Assembly (NCBI RefSeq): GCF_029428875.1
Contig: NZ_JAJSOO010000001.1
Location: 6,296,501 to 6,360,500 of the forward strand
Length of the DNA: 64,000 bases
Origin: Streptomyces sp. JH34
GTDB lineage: Bacteria > Actinomycetota > Actinomycetes > Streptomycetales > Streptomycetaceae
Direction of reading: 5' to 3'
Positions 7,933 to 15,970 of this stretch are shown here, one piece after another. A program made the position numbers and the translations under genes. Position 1 is the stretch's first letter, and every line of letters begins with the position of its first letter. The notes below the pieces were generated by a model. It was not told the DNA's origin. It searched no databases and saw only the letters and a list, made by a program, of their open reading frames with translations.

Positions 7933-9144
7933 ATGACGGCACCCGCCTCGGAACTCGGCCGGGCATTGACGGCCGCGTTCGGCCCTGACTTCGTGGTGAA
8001 ACACCTCAGCACCGACGTGGTGCTCCGGCAACTCGATCCGGTACTGCTCCAGAAGCACTTCTCCTGGAGGGATCTGAACGAGATCCTCTCCCGGGGCCGT
8101 GTCGAGCCGGCGGAGCTGAAGCTGTGCACCGGAGGCAGATCGCTGCCGGAGCACGAGTACACGGTGACGCGAGCGGGCCACCGCGTGGTGGACCTGGGCC
8201 GCACGTTCTCGCTCATGCGGTCCGGCGCCAGCCTCGTCATCGACTCGCTGGACCGGATCCACCCCGCCGTACGCGCCGCCACCGACGACGTCATGCGCAT
8301 GGTCGGGGAGACCGCGTCCTGCAATCTCTTCGTCACCTTCGACGACTCGCAGGCCTTCGCCAGCCACTTCGACGAGGTGGACACCTTCGTCCTCCAGGTG
8401 CTCGGCACCAAGAGCTGGCAGGTGCACGGGCCTACGGAGGAGTACCCCCTGCCGGAGTACGGCGACAGCGACCCCGCCCGCTGCCCCGAGGCCGTGCTCT
8501 TCGAGAAGACGCTGGAACCGGGCGACGTGATCCACGTGCCCCGCGGCTGGTGGCACACCGTGCGCGGGGGCGGGGAATCCAGCCTCCACCTGACCTTCGC
8601 CTTCACCCGGCGCACCGGATACGACTGGCTCCGCTGGGTGGCGTACCGGGCGCTGGGCAGTACCGACGTACGGGAGAGCCTGGCCCGCGCGGGGACGCCC
8701 CAGGAGCAGCGCGCCCAGGCCGAGCGGCTCGTCACGGCGTTCGTGACGGAGGCGAAGGGCGTGACGCTGCGGGACTTCTTCGACGCCGAGCGCCGCGGGA
8801 GCGGGGGCCGGGACACCGCCAGCCTGCCCTGGGACGTGCTGAAGACGCGTCCGGCGGCCGGGACGTCCGTCGAACTGGCCACCGTGCACCCGCCCTTGGT
8901 CGAAATCAGAGGGGATCGGCTGGTTCTCACCGCCGCCGACCAGGAGTTCGTCCTGCCGGCGGAGCACCGGGCGGCGTGCGAGGTGCTCGTCCGGGCGCGG
9001 CGCGTCGGTATGGCTGAACTCGCCGAACAGGCGGATGCCTCTCCGGGAGCCGTGTCGGCCCTGGTCTCCGCGTTGCTGCGGGCCCGGCTGGTCACTGTCG
9101 CCGACGGCGGTGCCGAACCGGCCGAAGGGTGGCGGGCCTCATGA
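7933..9144 (+). CDS. JmjC/cupin_4 oxygenase (ROX-type) of the RiPP cluster
   Basis: 403 residues with the fold order of bacterial and eukaryotic ribosomal oxygenases (YcfD, NO66, MINA53): a JmjC/cupin domain, a dimerisation region and a C-terminal winged helix. The iron triad is visible as H145-x-D147 ('SHFDEVDTFVLQV') and His208 ('VPRGWWHTV'). The winged helix is near residues 335-390. Known relatives use Fe(II), O2 and 2-oxoglutarate to hydroxylate Arg or His side chains. I infer that it hydroxylates the precursor, whose core has adjacent His, Asn and Arg. ATG 7933 is preferred because AGGAG lies 11 nt upstream; ATG 7924 would sit only 2 nt from it. The stop overlaps the next start. Confidence 0.85.
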   Translation: MTAPASELGRALTAAFGPDFVVKHLSTDVVLRQLDPVLLQKHFSWRDLNEILSRGRVEPAELKLCTGGRSLPEHEYTVTRAGHRVVDLGRTFSLMRSGASLVIDSLDRIHPAVRAATDDVMRMVGETASCNLFVTFDDSQAFASHFDEVDTFVLQVLGTKSWQVHGPTEEYPLPEYGDSDPARCPEAVLFEKTLEPGDVIHVPRGWWHTVRGGGESSLHLTFAFTRRTGYDWLRWVAYRALGSTDVRESLARAGTPQEQRAQAERLVTAFVTEAKGVTLRDFFDAERRGSGGRDTASLPWDVLKTRPAAGTSVELATVHPPLVEIRGDRLVLTAADQEFVLPAEHRAACEVLVRARRVGMAELAEQADASPGAVSALVSALLRARLVTVADGGAEPAEGWRAS

Positions 9145-10106
9145 GACACCCCTCCATCCGGCCCGGAGCGGGCGCTCTGGGGCTGCCCGCGGCCGACCTC
9201 GACCCCGTCGTGTCCGGTTGCCTGGCGGCCGATGCCGTGATCATGGGCCTGCCGTTCGACGCCGGGGTGACAGGGGTGCCGGGCCAACGCCACGGCCCCG
9301 AGATCTTCCGCAAGCTGAGCCCGGGGCACGACTGGAGCATCGACGACGACGGGGCGCTGGGCGGGCTGATCGACCCGCTGACCGGGGGGCCGGTGCTCGC
9401 CGGCCGCCGGGTCTTCGACCTCGGCGACCTCGGGGCCGTACCGATCGACCCCCGGGTGGACCGGGCCGCGTACTACCGGGCACTGACGAGGCTCGCGGAA
9501 CGGATCACCGGGACGCGGGCCGTCCCCCTCTTCGTCGGCGGGGACCACAGCCTCTCCGCCCCCGTCGTGACGGGACTCGCGGCCGTGCACGGACCGGTGC
9601 GCGTCGTCTGCTTCGACGCCCACTGCGACTTCAGCGGCCGGCCGATGCCCGGTGTCACCGACATCACGCACGGCGACTTCCTGGGGCACCTGTTCCAGAC
9701 CGGAGCGGTCACCGCCTGCGAACTCTACGGCGTACGCACCCTGCTGCCGGGCTCCTGCGGCCCGCTTCCGGCGAACCTGCGCTGTGCGTACGAGTACGGC
9801 TTCCCGGAGCCGGCGGACACCGCGGACGACGAGCCGACCCATCTGTCGATCGACCTCGACGTGATCGACCCCATGGAGTTCCCGGCGACCGGACACCCCG
9901 AAGCGGGGGGCTACCGGCTGCGGGAACTGCTCGCCGCCGTCGAGCACGTGTGCCGTACGCGCCGCGTGGTCTCCGTCGACATCGTGGAGGCCCTCCAGGA
10001 CGACCGCGAGAACCGGGCGACGAGCGCCACGGTCTCCGCGCTCGTCATGAGCTGCCTCCGGGCACTGCTGGACGACGACCACCGAGGAGGGACACGGGGC
10101 AGATGA
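9141..10106 (+). CDS. arginase/ureohydrolase-fold enzyme of the RiPP cluster
   Basis: 321 residues with all six manganese ligands of the ureohydrolase family: His136 in 'VGGDHS', Asp159/His161/Asp163 in 'FDAHCDF', and Asp238/Asp240 in 'SIDLDVIDP'. Family members hydrolyse guanidino groups to urea (arginase, agmatinase, formiminoglutamase). Two facts argue for a peptide substrate: its place inside a radical SAM/oxygenase operon, and the known RiPP arginases OspR and those of enteropeptin clusters, which turn peptidyl Arg into ornithine. Arg38 of the precursor would be the obvious target. The ATG at 9141 overlaps the upstream stop (ATGA); a GTG at 9129 is an alternative. The end overlaps the radical SAM start by 4 nt. 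Confidence 0.88.
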   Translation: MRHPSIRPGAGALGLPAADLDPVVSGCLAADAVIMGLPFDAGVTGVPGQRHGPEIFRKLSPGHDWSIDDDGALGGLIDPLTGGPVLAGRRVFDLGDLGAVPIDPRVDRAAYYRALTRLAERITGTRAVPLFVGGDHSLSAPVVTGLAAVHGPVRVVCFDAHCDFSGRPMPGVTDITHGDFLGHLFQTGAVTACELYGVRTLLPGSCGPLPANLRCAYEYGFPEPADTADDEPTHLSIDLDVIDPMEFPATGHPEAGGYRLRELLAAVEHVCRTRRVVSVDIVEALQDDRENRATSATVSALVMSCLRALLDDDHRGGTRGR

Positions 10107-11830
10107 GTACGGACACGGCAGAACAGCACGGGGCCCACCGCCTGCACGACTGGCAGATCGAGCTCATCGAGCGGACGGACCGGCCGGGCACCCGGACGCA
10201 CGGGGACCGCACCACCGGTGTCAACGCCGGCGAGACCGATGTGACGATTCGTCAGGAAGGCGGTTGGACCTGGCTCTACAAGGTCTGGGAGAGCGACCGC
10301 CGGGCGGGCCGCTTCCATCTCTACGCCCCGGCCACCGGACGGGTCCACCGGATCACCCCCCGCCAGGCGGCACTGCTGCGGGCGGTCCACTGGGACCGGC
10401 CGGTCCCGGACGAGGTACGGAGCGGCCCCCCTGCCTCGTCCGTCGACCCGTGGGACGACCGCGAGATCGAGGAACTGGCCGCACTGATCATGCCGTTCGA
10501 CGGAGACGGCTGGCAGTTCCCCGATCTGCCGCCGGACGCGCGCCTGGAACAGCCGCGGGTGCGGGTGCTCATGCTGAACCCCACGGAGCAGTGCAACATC
10601 CGCTGCACGTACTGCTATTACGGCGGCGCCTATCCGGGTACCCGGCCCCACCAGACGGCATCGCCCGCCGCGGACATGGTGAAGGCGGCGATCGACCTGT
10701 TCGTCACCGGGGAGGAACGGCTGGAGCCCGCCCAGCGAGCGGTCTACTTCTTCGGCGGTGAACCGCTGCTGGCGTTCGACCAGCTGAAGCAGGCCGTACT
10801 CAGCCTGGAGGAACGCAAGCGCGAGGTCGGCTCGAACCCGGAGAACCTGATCGTCCAGGTCAACTCCAACGGCATGCTGCTGACCCCCGAGATCGTCGAA
10901 TTCCTGGTCGAGCACGACATCTACCTCAACATCTCCATCGACGGCCCCAACCACGACCGCTACCGGATCGACCGGCGCGGAAAGGGGACCCACGACCGGG
11001 TGCGCGAACGTACCGACTGGCTCGCGGAGTACCGGCCCGAGTACTTCGCCTCCCGCGTCGCCGTCATCTGCGTCCTCTCGGCACCGCTCGACGAGGCGTC
11101 CCTGTACCGGTACTTCAGTGAGTGGCCGACCGCACTGCGCGCCCTGGCCTGGGACTTCGACCTGCTGCTGCCGGGAGGCGAGGAGTCCTACCCGGACCTA
11201 CGGCAGATGTTCGCCGAGCAGCGCCGGGTCTGGGACCTCTTCGTGGCGGCGCACCGGCTGCCCTACGACGCGCGTGAGCGGTCGGGCCGGTACCGCTTCG
11301 CCTTCAGCCACGGCTTCCTCCACCGTTCCTTCCACCGGGCCCTGAACCAGCCGACGAGGGAGGGCGGCCCACGGCTCGGGCACCTCCTGGGCGTCCAGCT
11401 CGTCCCGGGGAACGAGTACCTCGTGCTCGGCTCGGACGGCACGCTCTACTCGTCGTACGAGTACCAGTCCCCGGACTTCGCCGTCGGTCACACGGACCGG
11501 GGTGTCGCCCCGCTGGCCGGGGTCGAGCAGCTCGGCATGTTCCGGGACGCCGTGCAGGCGGGCTCCTGCCGGACCTGCTGGGCGGCGCCGATGTGCACCG
11601 TGACCGTTCCGGAGGCGCCCTTCCGGGCGTCGGACCCGGCCGGGACGGTACGGGAGAAGGTGACGGCGAAGCGGGCGCGCTGCATGTCGGAGCGGGAGAA
11701 CCTCGAACAGGGCCTGCGCGCACGGGCCGACATCGAGGACGCCTACGGGGCCCAGGCCCTGCGGGGGCACCGCGAGGACTGGGCACGTCAGGCGCAAGGA
11801 GGCAGTCGCGTTGACCACTTCAACGCCTGA
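10103..11830 (+). CDS. radical SAM peptide maturase with partial SPASM domain
   Basis: 575 residues. The radical SAM cluster motif is C164-x3-C168-x2-C171 ('CNIRCTYCYY'), followed by 'YFFGGEPLLAF' and 'NSNGMLLTPEIVEFL', typical of peptide maturases. Near the C-terminus, C489-x2-C492-x5-C498 and Cys527 form a SPASM-like cluster. The usual earlier cysteine around 'LGSDGTLYSS' is missing, so probably only one auxiliary [4Fe-4S] centre binds here. The first 150 residues have a stretch ('RFHLYAPATGRVHRITP', 70-86) resembling the PqqD/RRE peptide-binding fold. It could crosslink, epimerise or otherwise modify the precursor; the reaction cannot be read from sequence. The ATG overlaps the previous stop (ATGA). 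Confidence 0.88.
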   Translation: MSTDTAEQHGAHRLHDWQIELIERTDRPGTRTHGDRTTGVNAGETDVTIRQEGGWTWLYKVWESDRRAGRFHLYAPATGRVHRITPRQAALLRAVHWDRPVPDEVRSGPPASSVDPWDDREIEELAALIMPFDGDGWQFPDLPPDARLEQPRVRVLMLNPTEQCNIRCTYCYYGGAYPGTRPHQTASPAADMVKAAIDLFVTGEERLEPAQRAVYFFGGEPLLAFDQLKQAVLSLEERKREVGSNPENLIVQVNSNGMLLTPEIVEFLVEHDIYLNISIDGPNHDRYRIDRRGKGTHDRVRERTDWLAEYRPEYFASRVAVICVLSAPLDEASLYRYFSEWPTALRALAWDFDLLLPGGEESYPDLRQMFAEQRRVWDLFVAAHRLPYDARERSGRYRFAFSHGFLHRSFHRALNQPTREGGPRLGHLLGVQLVPGNEYLVLGSDGTLYSSYEYQSPDFAVGHTDRGVAPLAGVEQLGMFRDAVQAGSCRTCWAAPMCTVTVPEAPFRASDPAGTVREKVTAKRARCMSERENLEQGLRARADIEDAYGAQALRGHREDWARQAQGGSRVDHFNA

Positions 11831-12590
11831 CGGCTCCGGCACCGCCGCCGGGATGTGCGGAGACCGGCCCGCCGTCCTGCGCGGAGCGGGCCGTGGCTGG
11901 CCGGTGTACGCGGCACTGGGAGAGGCACGGCTGCGGGAGCTCGAGGACCGCCCCGTGGTCGCGGAGGACGCGGGGCGCCGCCCGGTGACCGTGGGTCTGC
12001 GGGAGATCCTCGACGAGTTGCGGGCCGAGCACCCACGGGGCCTCTACCTGCGCGACCAGCTGGTCTCCGAGTTCGAGCCCACGCTGTGGGACCTGGTCCC
12101 GCGGGAGGTCCGCAGGCTGAACTGGCTGCTGGCCCTGCCCGGGGACGTACGCCCCGACTGGGTGTGGCTGATGATCGGTGGTGCCGGCACCGGCTCCCCG
12201 CTGCACGTCGACACGATGGCGAGCTCCGCCTGGAACCTGCTCGGCTCGGGGCGCAAGAGGTGGACCTTCCACCCTCCCGGCCGGGCGGAGGAGATGCGCC
12301 TGCTGCCGCCCGGCTGCGGAGGCCCGCCCGGCGAAGACGGCGCGGACGCCCTCACCCTGCTCCAGGAGCCGGGAGACATCGTCGTGACACCCAGCGGCTG
12401 GGCCCACGAGGTGCACAACCTCACGGGCACCGTCTCCGTCACCGCCAACTTCGTCAACCGGTCCAACATCGGCTTCGCGCAACGCTACTTCGAGATCCTG
12501 GGGGACAAGGCGAACCACGACCTGCTCACCGCTGTGGGCGTGACGTTCGACAGGCTCGATGCCGTGACCGGCGGGAGCGGCGCCCGGTGA
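11811..12590 (+). CDS. second JmjC/cupin_8-type oxygenase
   Basis: 259 residues. The iron-binding triad is H132-x-D134 ('SPLHVDTMASSAWN') and His199 ('SGWAHEVHNL'), with 'GRKRWTFHPP' between them, as in cupin_8/JMJD6- and FIH-like proteins. It shares little beyond the motif with the ROX-type protein at 7933, so it is not a recent duplicate. I infer hydroxylation of a second precursor site or of an intermediate. The start is TTG at 11811. It is chosen because a near-perfect ribosome-binding site (AAGGAGG, 11796-11802) sits 8 nt before it. The gene overlaps the radical SAM gene by 20 nt in another frame. Confidence 0.85.
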   Translation: MTTSTPDGSGTAAGMCGDRPAVLRGAGRGWPVYAALGEARLRELEDRPVVAEDAGRRPVTVGLREILDELRAEHPRGLYLRDQLVSEFEPTLWDLVPREVRRLNWLLALPGDVRPDWVWLMIGGAGTGSPLHVDTMASSAWNLLGSGRKRWTFHPPGRAEEMRLLPPGCGGPPGEDGADALTLLQEPGDIVVTPSGWAHEVHNLTGTVSVTANFVNRSNIGFAQRYFEILGDKANHDLLTAVGVTFDRLDAVTGGSGAR

Positions 12591-13375
12591 GCGGCGCCGG
12601 CACGCCGTCCTTCCGTCTCCCTCCGGTGAGCCTGGGCACCTGGCGGATGCGCGGACCGGCGGCCCGCAGGGGAGTGGAGGAGGCGCTCGCCCTCGGATAC
12701 CGCTGCGTCGACACCGCGACCGGATACGGCAACGAGCGGGACGTCGGAGCGGGGATCCGCGCCTCGGGCATCGAGCGCGGTGACCTGCTGGTCGTCACCA
12801 AGTTCCCCGAGGAGGACGCCGGACGTGAACGCGAGACGCTGCTGCGCAGCCTGGACCTGCTCGGCGTGGACCACCTGGACCTCTGGCTGGTCCACGGACC
12901 GCTGGACCCCGACGGGTCCCTGGCCGTGTGGGAACGGTTCGTCGAAGCCCGGGAGGCGGGCCTGGCCCGCGCCATCGGCGTGAGCAACTTCCTGCCCACG
13001 CAGGTGGACGACCTCGTCGCCCGCTCGGGCGTGGTCCCGGCGGTGAACCAGGTCGCCTTCGGGCCGCGTCTCCTCGACCCCGTCCTCGCCCGTCACCACG
13101 CAGCCCTGGGCATCGTGGTCCAGGGCCACAGCCCGTTCAGCGAGAACGACCTGCGGCACCCCGTGCTGCGGGCCGCCGCCGGGCACCACGGCCGTAGCGT
13201 CCACCAGATCCTGCTGCGCTGGCACCTCGAACACGGGGTGCCGGCCGTGGCCAAGGCGGCCTCTCCCGCCCATCTCGCCGCGAACCTCACGGCCCACGAG
13301 TTCACCCTGGCTCCCGCCGAGGTGGAGGCCATCGACCGCATCGCCGACGACGCGTGGAAGGGGCCGGCCCGGTGA
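12587..13375 (+). CDS. aldo-keto reductase of the RiPP cluster
   Basis: 262 residues with the complete AKR catalytic tetrad: Asp42 ('RCVDTATGYGN'), Tyr47, Lys72 ('VVTKFP') and His103 ('WLVHGPL'). The later 'AIGVSNF' and 'VNQVAFGP' motifs are also present. AKRs reduce carbonyls with NADPH. In this operon it might reduce an aldehyde or ketone produced on the peptide by an oxygenase, or detoxify a by-product; both ideas are inference. GTG at 12587 overlaps the preceding stop (GTGA), and its own stop overlaps the ABC ATPase start in the same way, so the genes look translationally coupled. Confidence 0.85.
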   Translation: MSGAGTPSFRLPPVSLGTWRMRGPAARRGVEEALALGYRCVDTATGYGNERDVGAGIRASGIERGDLLVVTKFPEEDAGRERETLLRSLDLLGVDHLDLWLVHGPLDPDGSLAVWERFVEAREAGLARAIGVSNFLPTQVDDLVARSGVVPAVNQVAFGPRLLDPVLARHHAALGIVVQGHSPFSENDLRHPVLRAAAGHHGRSVHQILLRWHLEHGVPAVAKAASPAHLAANLTAHEFTLAPAEVEAIDRIADDAWKGPAR

Positions 13376-14346
13376 GAGTCCACCTGGAGTCCGTCCACCG
13401 CACCTACCGGGTGCGCCGGATCCCCGAGACCGGAGGCCGGCTCGCCCGGCTGCTGCGCAGGGCGGGCGGCGAGGTGGAGGCGCTGCGGGGCATCGACCTG
13501 CGGGTGGACGAGGGCGAGGCGGTCGGCTACATCGGGCTCAACGGGGCGGGCAAGTCCACCACCATGAAACTCGTCGCCGGGATCCTCACACCGACCTCAG
13601 GCCGGGTCACGGTGGACGGCCGCGATCCGCACGGAGACCGCCGCCGTCTCTCCGCGGAGCTCGGATATCTGGCCGCCCAGCGGGCCAGCCTCTGGTGGGA
13701 CCTGCCGGTGAGGGACTCCTACGAGCTGCTCCGGCGGGTCTACGACATCGAACCGGCCCTCTTCCGGCGCCGCCACGACGACCTCGTCGCCCGCCTCGGC
13801 ATCGGACGGCACCTCGGCACTCCCGTACGTGAACTCTCCCTCGGCAACCGCACCCGTGCCGAACTGGTGGGCACACTGCTCCACGCGCCGCGTCTGCTCC
13901 TGCTCGACGAACCGACCATCGGCCTCGACATCTTCGCGCGTGAGGCCATCTGCGACGTCCTGCGCGACCTCCGCCAGGACACCGCGCCCACCGTCCTCAT
14001 GGCCAGTCACGACCTGCGGGACGTCGAGGCGATCTGCGACCGCATCGTCATGATCGACGACGGTCGGCTGGTGTACGACGGGAAGATCGACGAGCTCAGG
14101 GCACTCGGAGGCGGCCGTCGCACGCTGGTGATCCACCACGCGGCGGGCCACCGGCTGCCCCCGCTGCCCGGACCGGCCCGGGCCGAGGCACGGACCCGCA
14201 CCGTCACCACGTACGCCTTCGCCCAGGGGGAGCTGCCGGGCGGACTCCTCACCGACCTCTTCGCCGATCCGCAGGTCGACGACGTGCGGATCGAGGCTCC
14301 CAGTCTGGAGACGCTCATCAAGGACCTCTACCTGGAGGGCCCGTGA
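13372..14346 (+). CDS. ABC exporter ATP-binding protein
   Basis: 324 residues. Walker A is 'GLNGAGKST' (Lys61), the signature is 'LSLGNR', and Walker B is 'LLLLDEPTIGLD' (Asp179-Glu180), followed by the H-loop 'MASHDL'. With the two permeases that follow it resembles the COG4586/COG4587/COG3694 three-part ABC-2 type exporter, often found beside antibiotic or peptide genes. Its likely role is export of the mature peptide or self-protection. The GTG start overlaps the aldo-keto reductase stop, and its stop overlaps the first permease start (GTGA). Confidence 0.9.
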   Translation: MRVHLESVHRTYRVRRIPETGGRLARLLRRAGGEVEALRGIDLRVDEGEAVGYIGLNGAGKSTTMKLVAGILTPTSGRVTVDGRDPHGDRRRLSAELGYLAAQRASLWWDLPVRDSYELLRRVYDIEPALFRRRHDDLVARLGIGRHLGTPVRELSLGNRTRAELVGTLLHAPRLLLLDEPTIGLDIFAREAICDVLRDLRQDTAPTVLMASHDLRDVEAICDRIVMIDDGRLVYDGKIDELRALGGGRRTLVIHHAAGHRLPPLPGPARAEARTRTVTTYAFAQGELPGGLLTDLFADPQVDDVRIEAPSLETLIKDLYLEGP

Positions 14347-15161
14347 CGGGCACCCTGCGAAGGGGGTGGCAGACCCGGTGGGCCATCGCCGGAACGCAGG
14401 TGAAACTGGCCTTCCACTACCGGACCCGCGCCTTCGCGCAGGGGATCGGCGCCCTCCTGCTGATCGGTCTTCAGATGGCCCTGTGGAGTGCCGTGTACGC
14501 CGGCGGGGACGGCCAGGTGCGGGAGGGCGGGCTGACCCTGCACCAGACGACGGTGTACGCCGCCGCCGGGACGGTCTGGGTGCTGTGCCTGCCGGGCCTC
14601 GCCCTGGCCCGGCAGCTGGAGACGAAGATCAGGGACGGCCGGATCGTCACCGAACTCCTGCTGCCGACCGGGTTCATGACGCAGTGGTTCTCCGCCGCGC
14701 TCGGCCGCACGGCCGGCGTCACCGTGCTCGTCGGCGTGCCCGCGTCGATCGCCGGAGCCGCGGTCCTGTACCCCTTCACCCTCGATCCCGCCCACGCCGG
14801 GCGCCTGGTGCTGACAACCGTCATCGCCTTCGTCATCCTCTTCGACTTCAGCTATCTGATCGGTCTGTCGGCCTTCTTCATCCGCCGTGTCGAAGGGCTC
14901 AACGAGATCCGCGAGGCACTTCTGCTCCTGCTCGGCGGCTCGATGATGCCGATCTCGCTCTACCCGGCCGGACTGCGGGACGCGGCGGTCTGGACCCCCT
15001 TCGTCCACGGCTTCTACACCCCGCTCGGCACCCTGGTACGGGATCCCTTCGTCGACGCCCGGGTCGTCGCCCTCGGCGCCTGCTGGGCGGTCCTGCTGTC
15101 CGCGGCCGCTGTCCTGTGCACGCGTGCCGCCCTGCGGAAGCTGGTGATCGCCGGTGGATGA
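14343..15161 (+). CDS. ABC-2 type permease, subunit 1
   Basis: 272 residues with about six hydrophobic segments, for example 'IGALLLIGLQMALWSAVYAGG', 'VLVGVPASIAGAAVLYPF' and 'LVLTTVIAFVILFDFSYLIGL'. This is the ABC-2 (COG4587-like) arrangement. It probably forms a heterodimer with the next gene product and works with the ATPase at 13372. GTG start with a 4-nt overlap upstream and an 8-nt overlap downstream. No substrate can be read from sequence; the operon suggests the modified peptide. Confidence 0.85.
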   Translation: MTGTLRRGWQTRWAIAGTQVKLAFHYRTRAFAQGIGALLLIGLQMALWSAVYAGGDGQVREGGLTLHQTTVYAAAGTVWVLCLPGLALARQLETKIRDGRIVTELLLPTGFMTQWFSAALGRTAGVTVLVGVPASIAGAAVLYPFTLDPAHAGRLVLTTVIAFVILFDFSYLIGLSAFFIRRVEGLNEIREALLLLLGGSMMPISLYPAGLRDAAVWTPFVHGFYTPLGTLVRDPFVDARVVALGACWAVLLSAAAVLCTRAALRKLVIAGG

Positions 15162-15960
15162 GACCCTGGCCGGGCTGCGGAAGTCCGCGGGAATCGCGCT
15201 GCTCGCCACCCGGATGAACTTCCGGAGCCACCTGGTGCACCCGGGCGAGGTCGTACTGGCGAACATCGGGGCCCTGGTCCAGGCGGTGTCCGGGGCAGCC
15301 GTCCTCATGCTGGCCCTCTCCGCCTCGGACGGCATCCACGGCTGGACTCTGGCCGAGTGGGCGGCGCTCACGGGATTCACCACGGTGGCCCGCGCCCTGT
15401 GGAACACGGTCTTCTTCGGCACCCTCGACATCCCGGACATGGTGCGCAGCGGGGAGCTCGACCACTACCTGGTCCGACCGGCGGACCCACTGGTGCTCAT
15501 CCTGTTCTCGAAGGTGGACACGGACGTCTGGATCGAGATCGCCGTGGGGACGGGCATGCTCGGCGTCGCCCTCCACGTCAGCGGGGCGGAGCTCTCCGGG
15601 CCGGTCCTGCTCTTCGTCCCCCTCGCACTGGCCGGGTCGGCACTGGTCTTCGCCGCCATGCACCTCGCCGTCACCGCCCTGTCCTTCTGGCTGCGGCAGG
15701 ACGCGATGCTGAGCATGCTGATCTGGCGTCTGGACACCTTCGCGCAACTGCCGATGAGCTTCTACCCGAAGTGGCTGATGACGGTGTTCTCCACGGTCGT
15801 GCCGTTCGCCTTCGTCGGCTACTTCCCCTGCCTCTACATCCTCGGCAGGACCGACTCGCCGTTCGTCTGGCTCCTGCCTCTCGCGGGGCCCCTGCTGTGC
15901 CTGCCCGCGGTCCTGCTCTGGCGGACCGGGATCGACCGCTACTCCAGCACCGGTTCATGA
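15154..15960 (+). CDS. ABC-2 type permease, subunit 2
   Basis: 268 residues with six or so predicted membrane segments and the 'DHYLVRPADPLVLILFS' loop. Near the end comes 'FYPKWLMTVFSTVVPFAFVGYFP', both typical of the COG3694 permease partner. It overlaps the first permease by 8 nt (GTG at 15154), so the two subunits should be made together. It is followed after 10 nt by the PhyH-type oxygenase with its own ribosome-binding site. Confidence 0.87.
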   Translation: MDETLAGLRKSAGIALLATRMNFRSHLVHPGEVVLANIGALVQAVSGAAVLMLALSASDGIHGWTLAEWAALTGFTTVARALWNTVFFGTLDIPDMVRSGELDHYLVRPADPLVLILFSKVDTDVWIEIAVGTGMLGVALHVSGAELSGPVLLFVPLALAGSALVFAAMHLAVTALSFWLRQDAMLSMLIWRLDTFAQLPMSFYPKWLMTVFSTVVPFAFVGYFPCLYILGRTDSPFVWLLPLAGPLLCLPAVLLWRTGIDRYSSTGS

Positions 15961-15970
15961 GGAGCCCGCC

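Noticed and set aside
7869..10082. 737-residue minus-strand ORF opposite the first RiPP enzymes
   Set aside because: It is antisense to proteins with intact catalytic motifs and has no motif of its own.
9141..10106. Housekeeping agmatinase or arginase for free metabolites
   Set aside because: Translational coupling to a radical SAM maturase and lack of polyamine or arginine genes nearby make a peptide substrate more likely, though this cannot be excluded from sequence alone.
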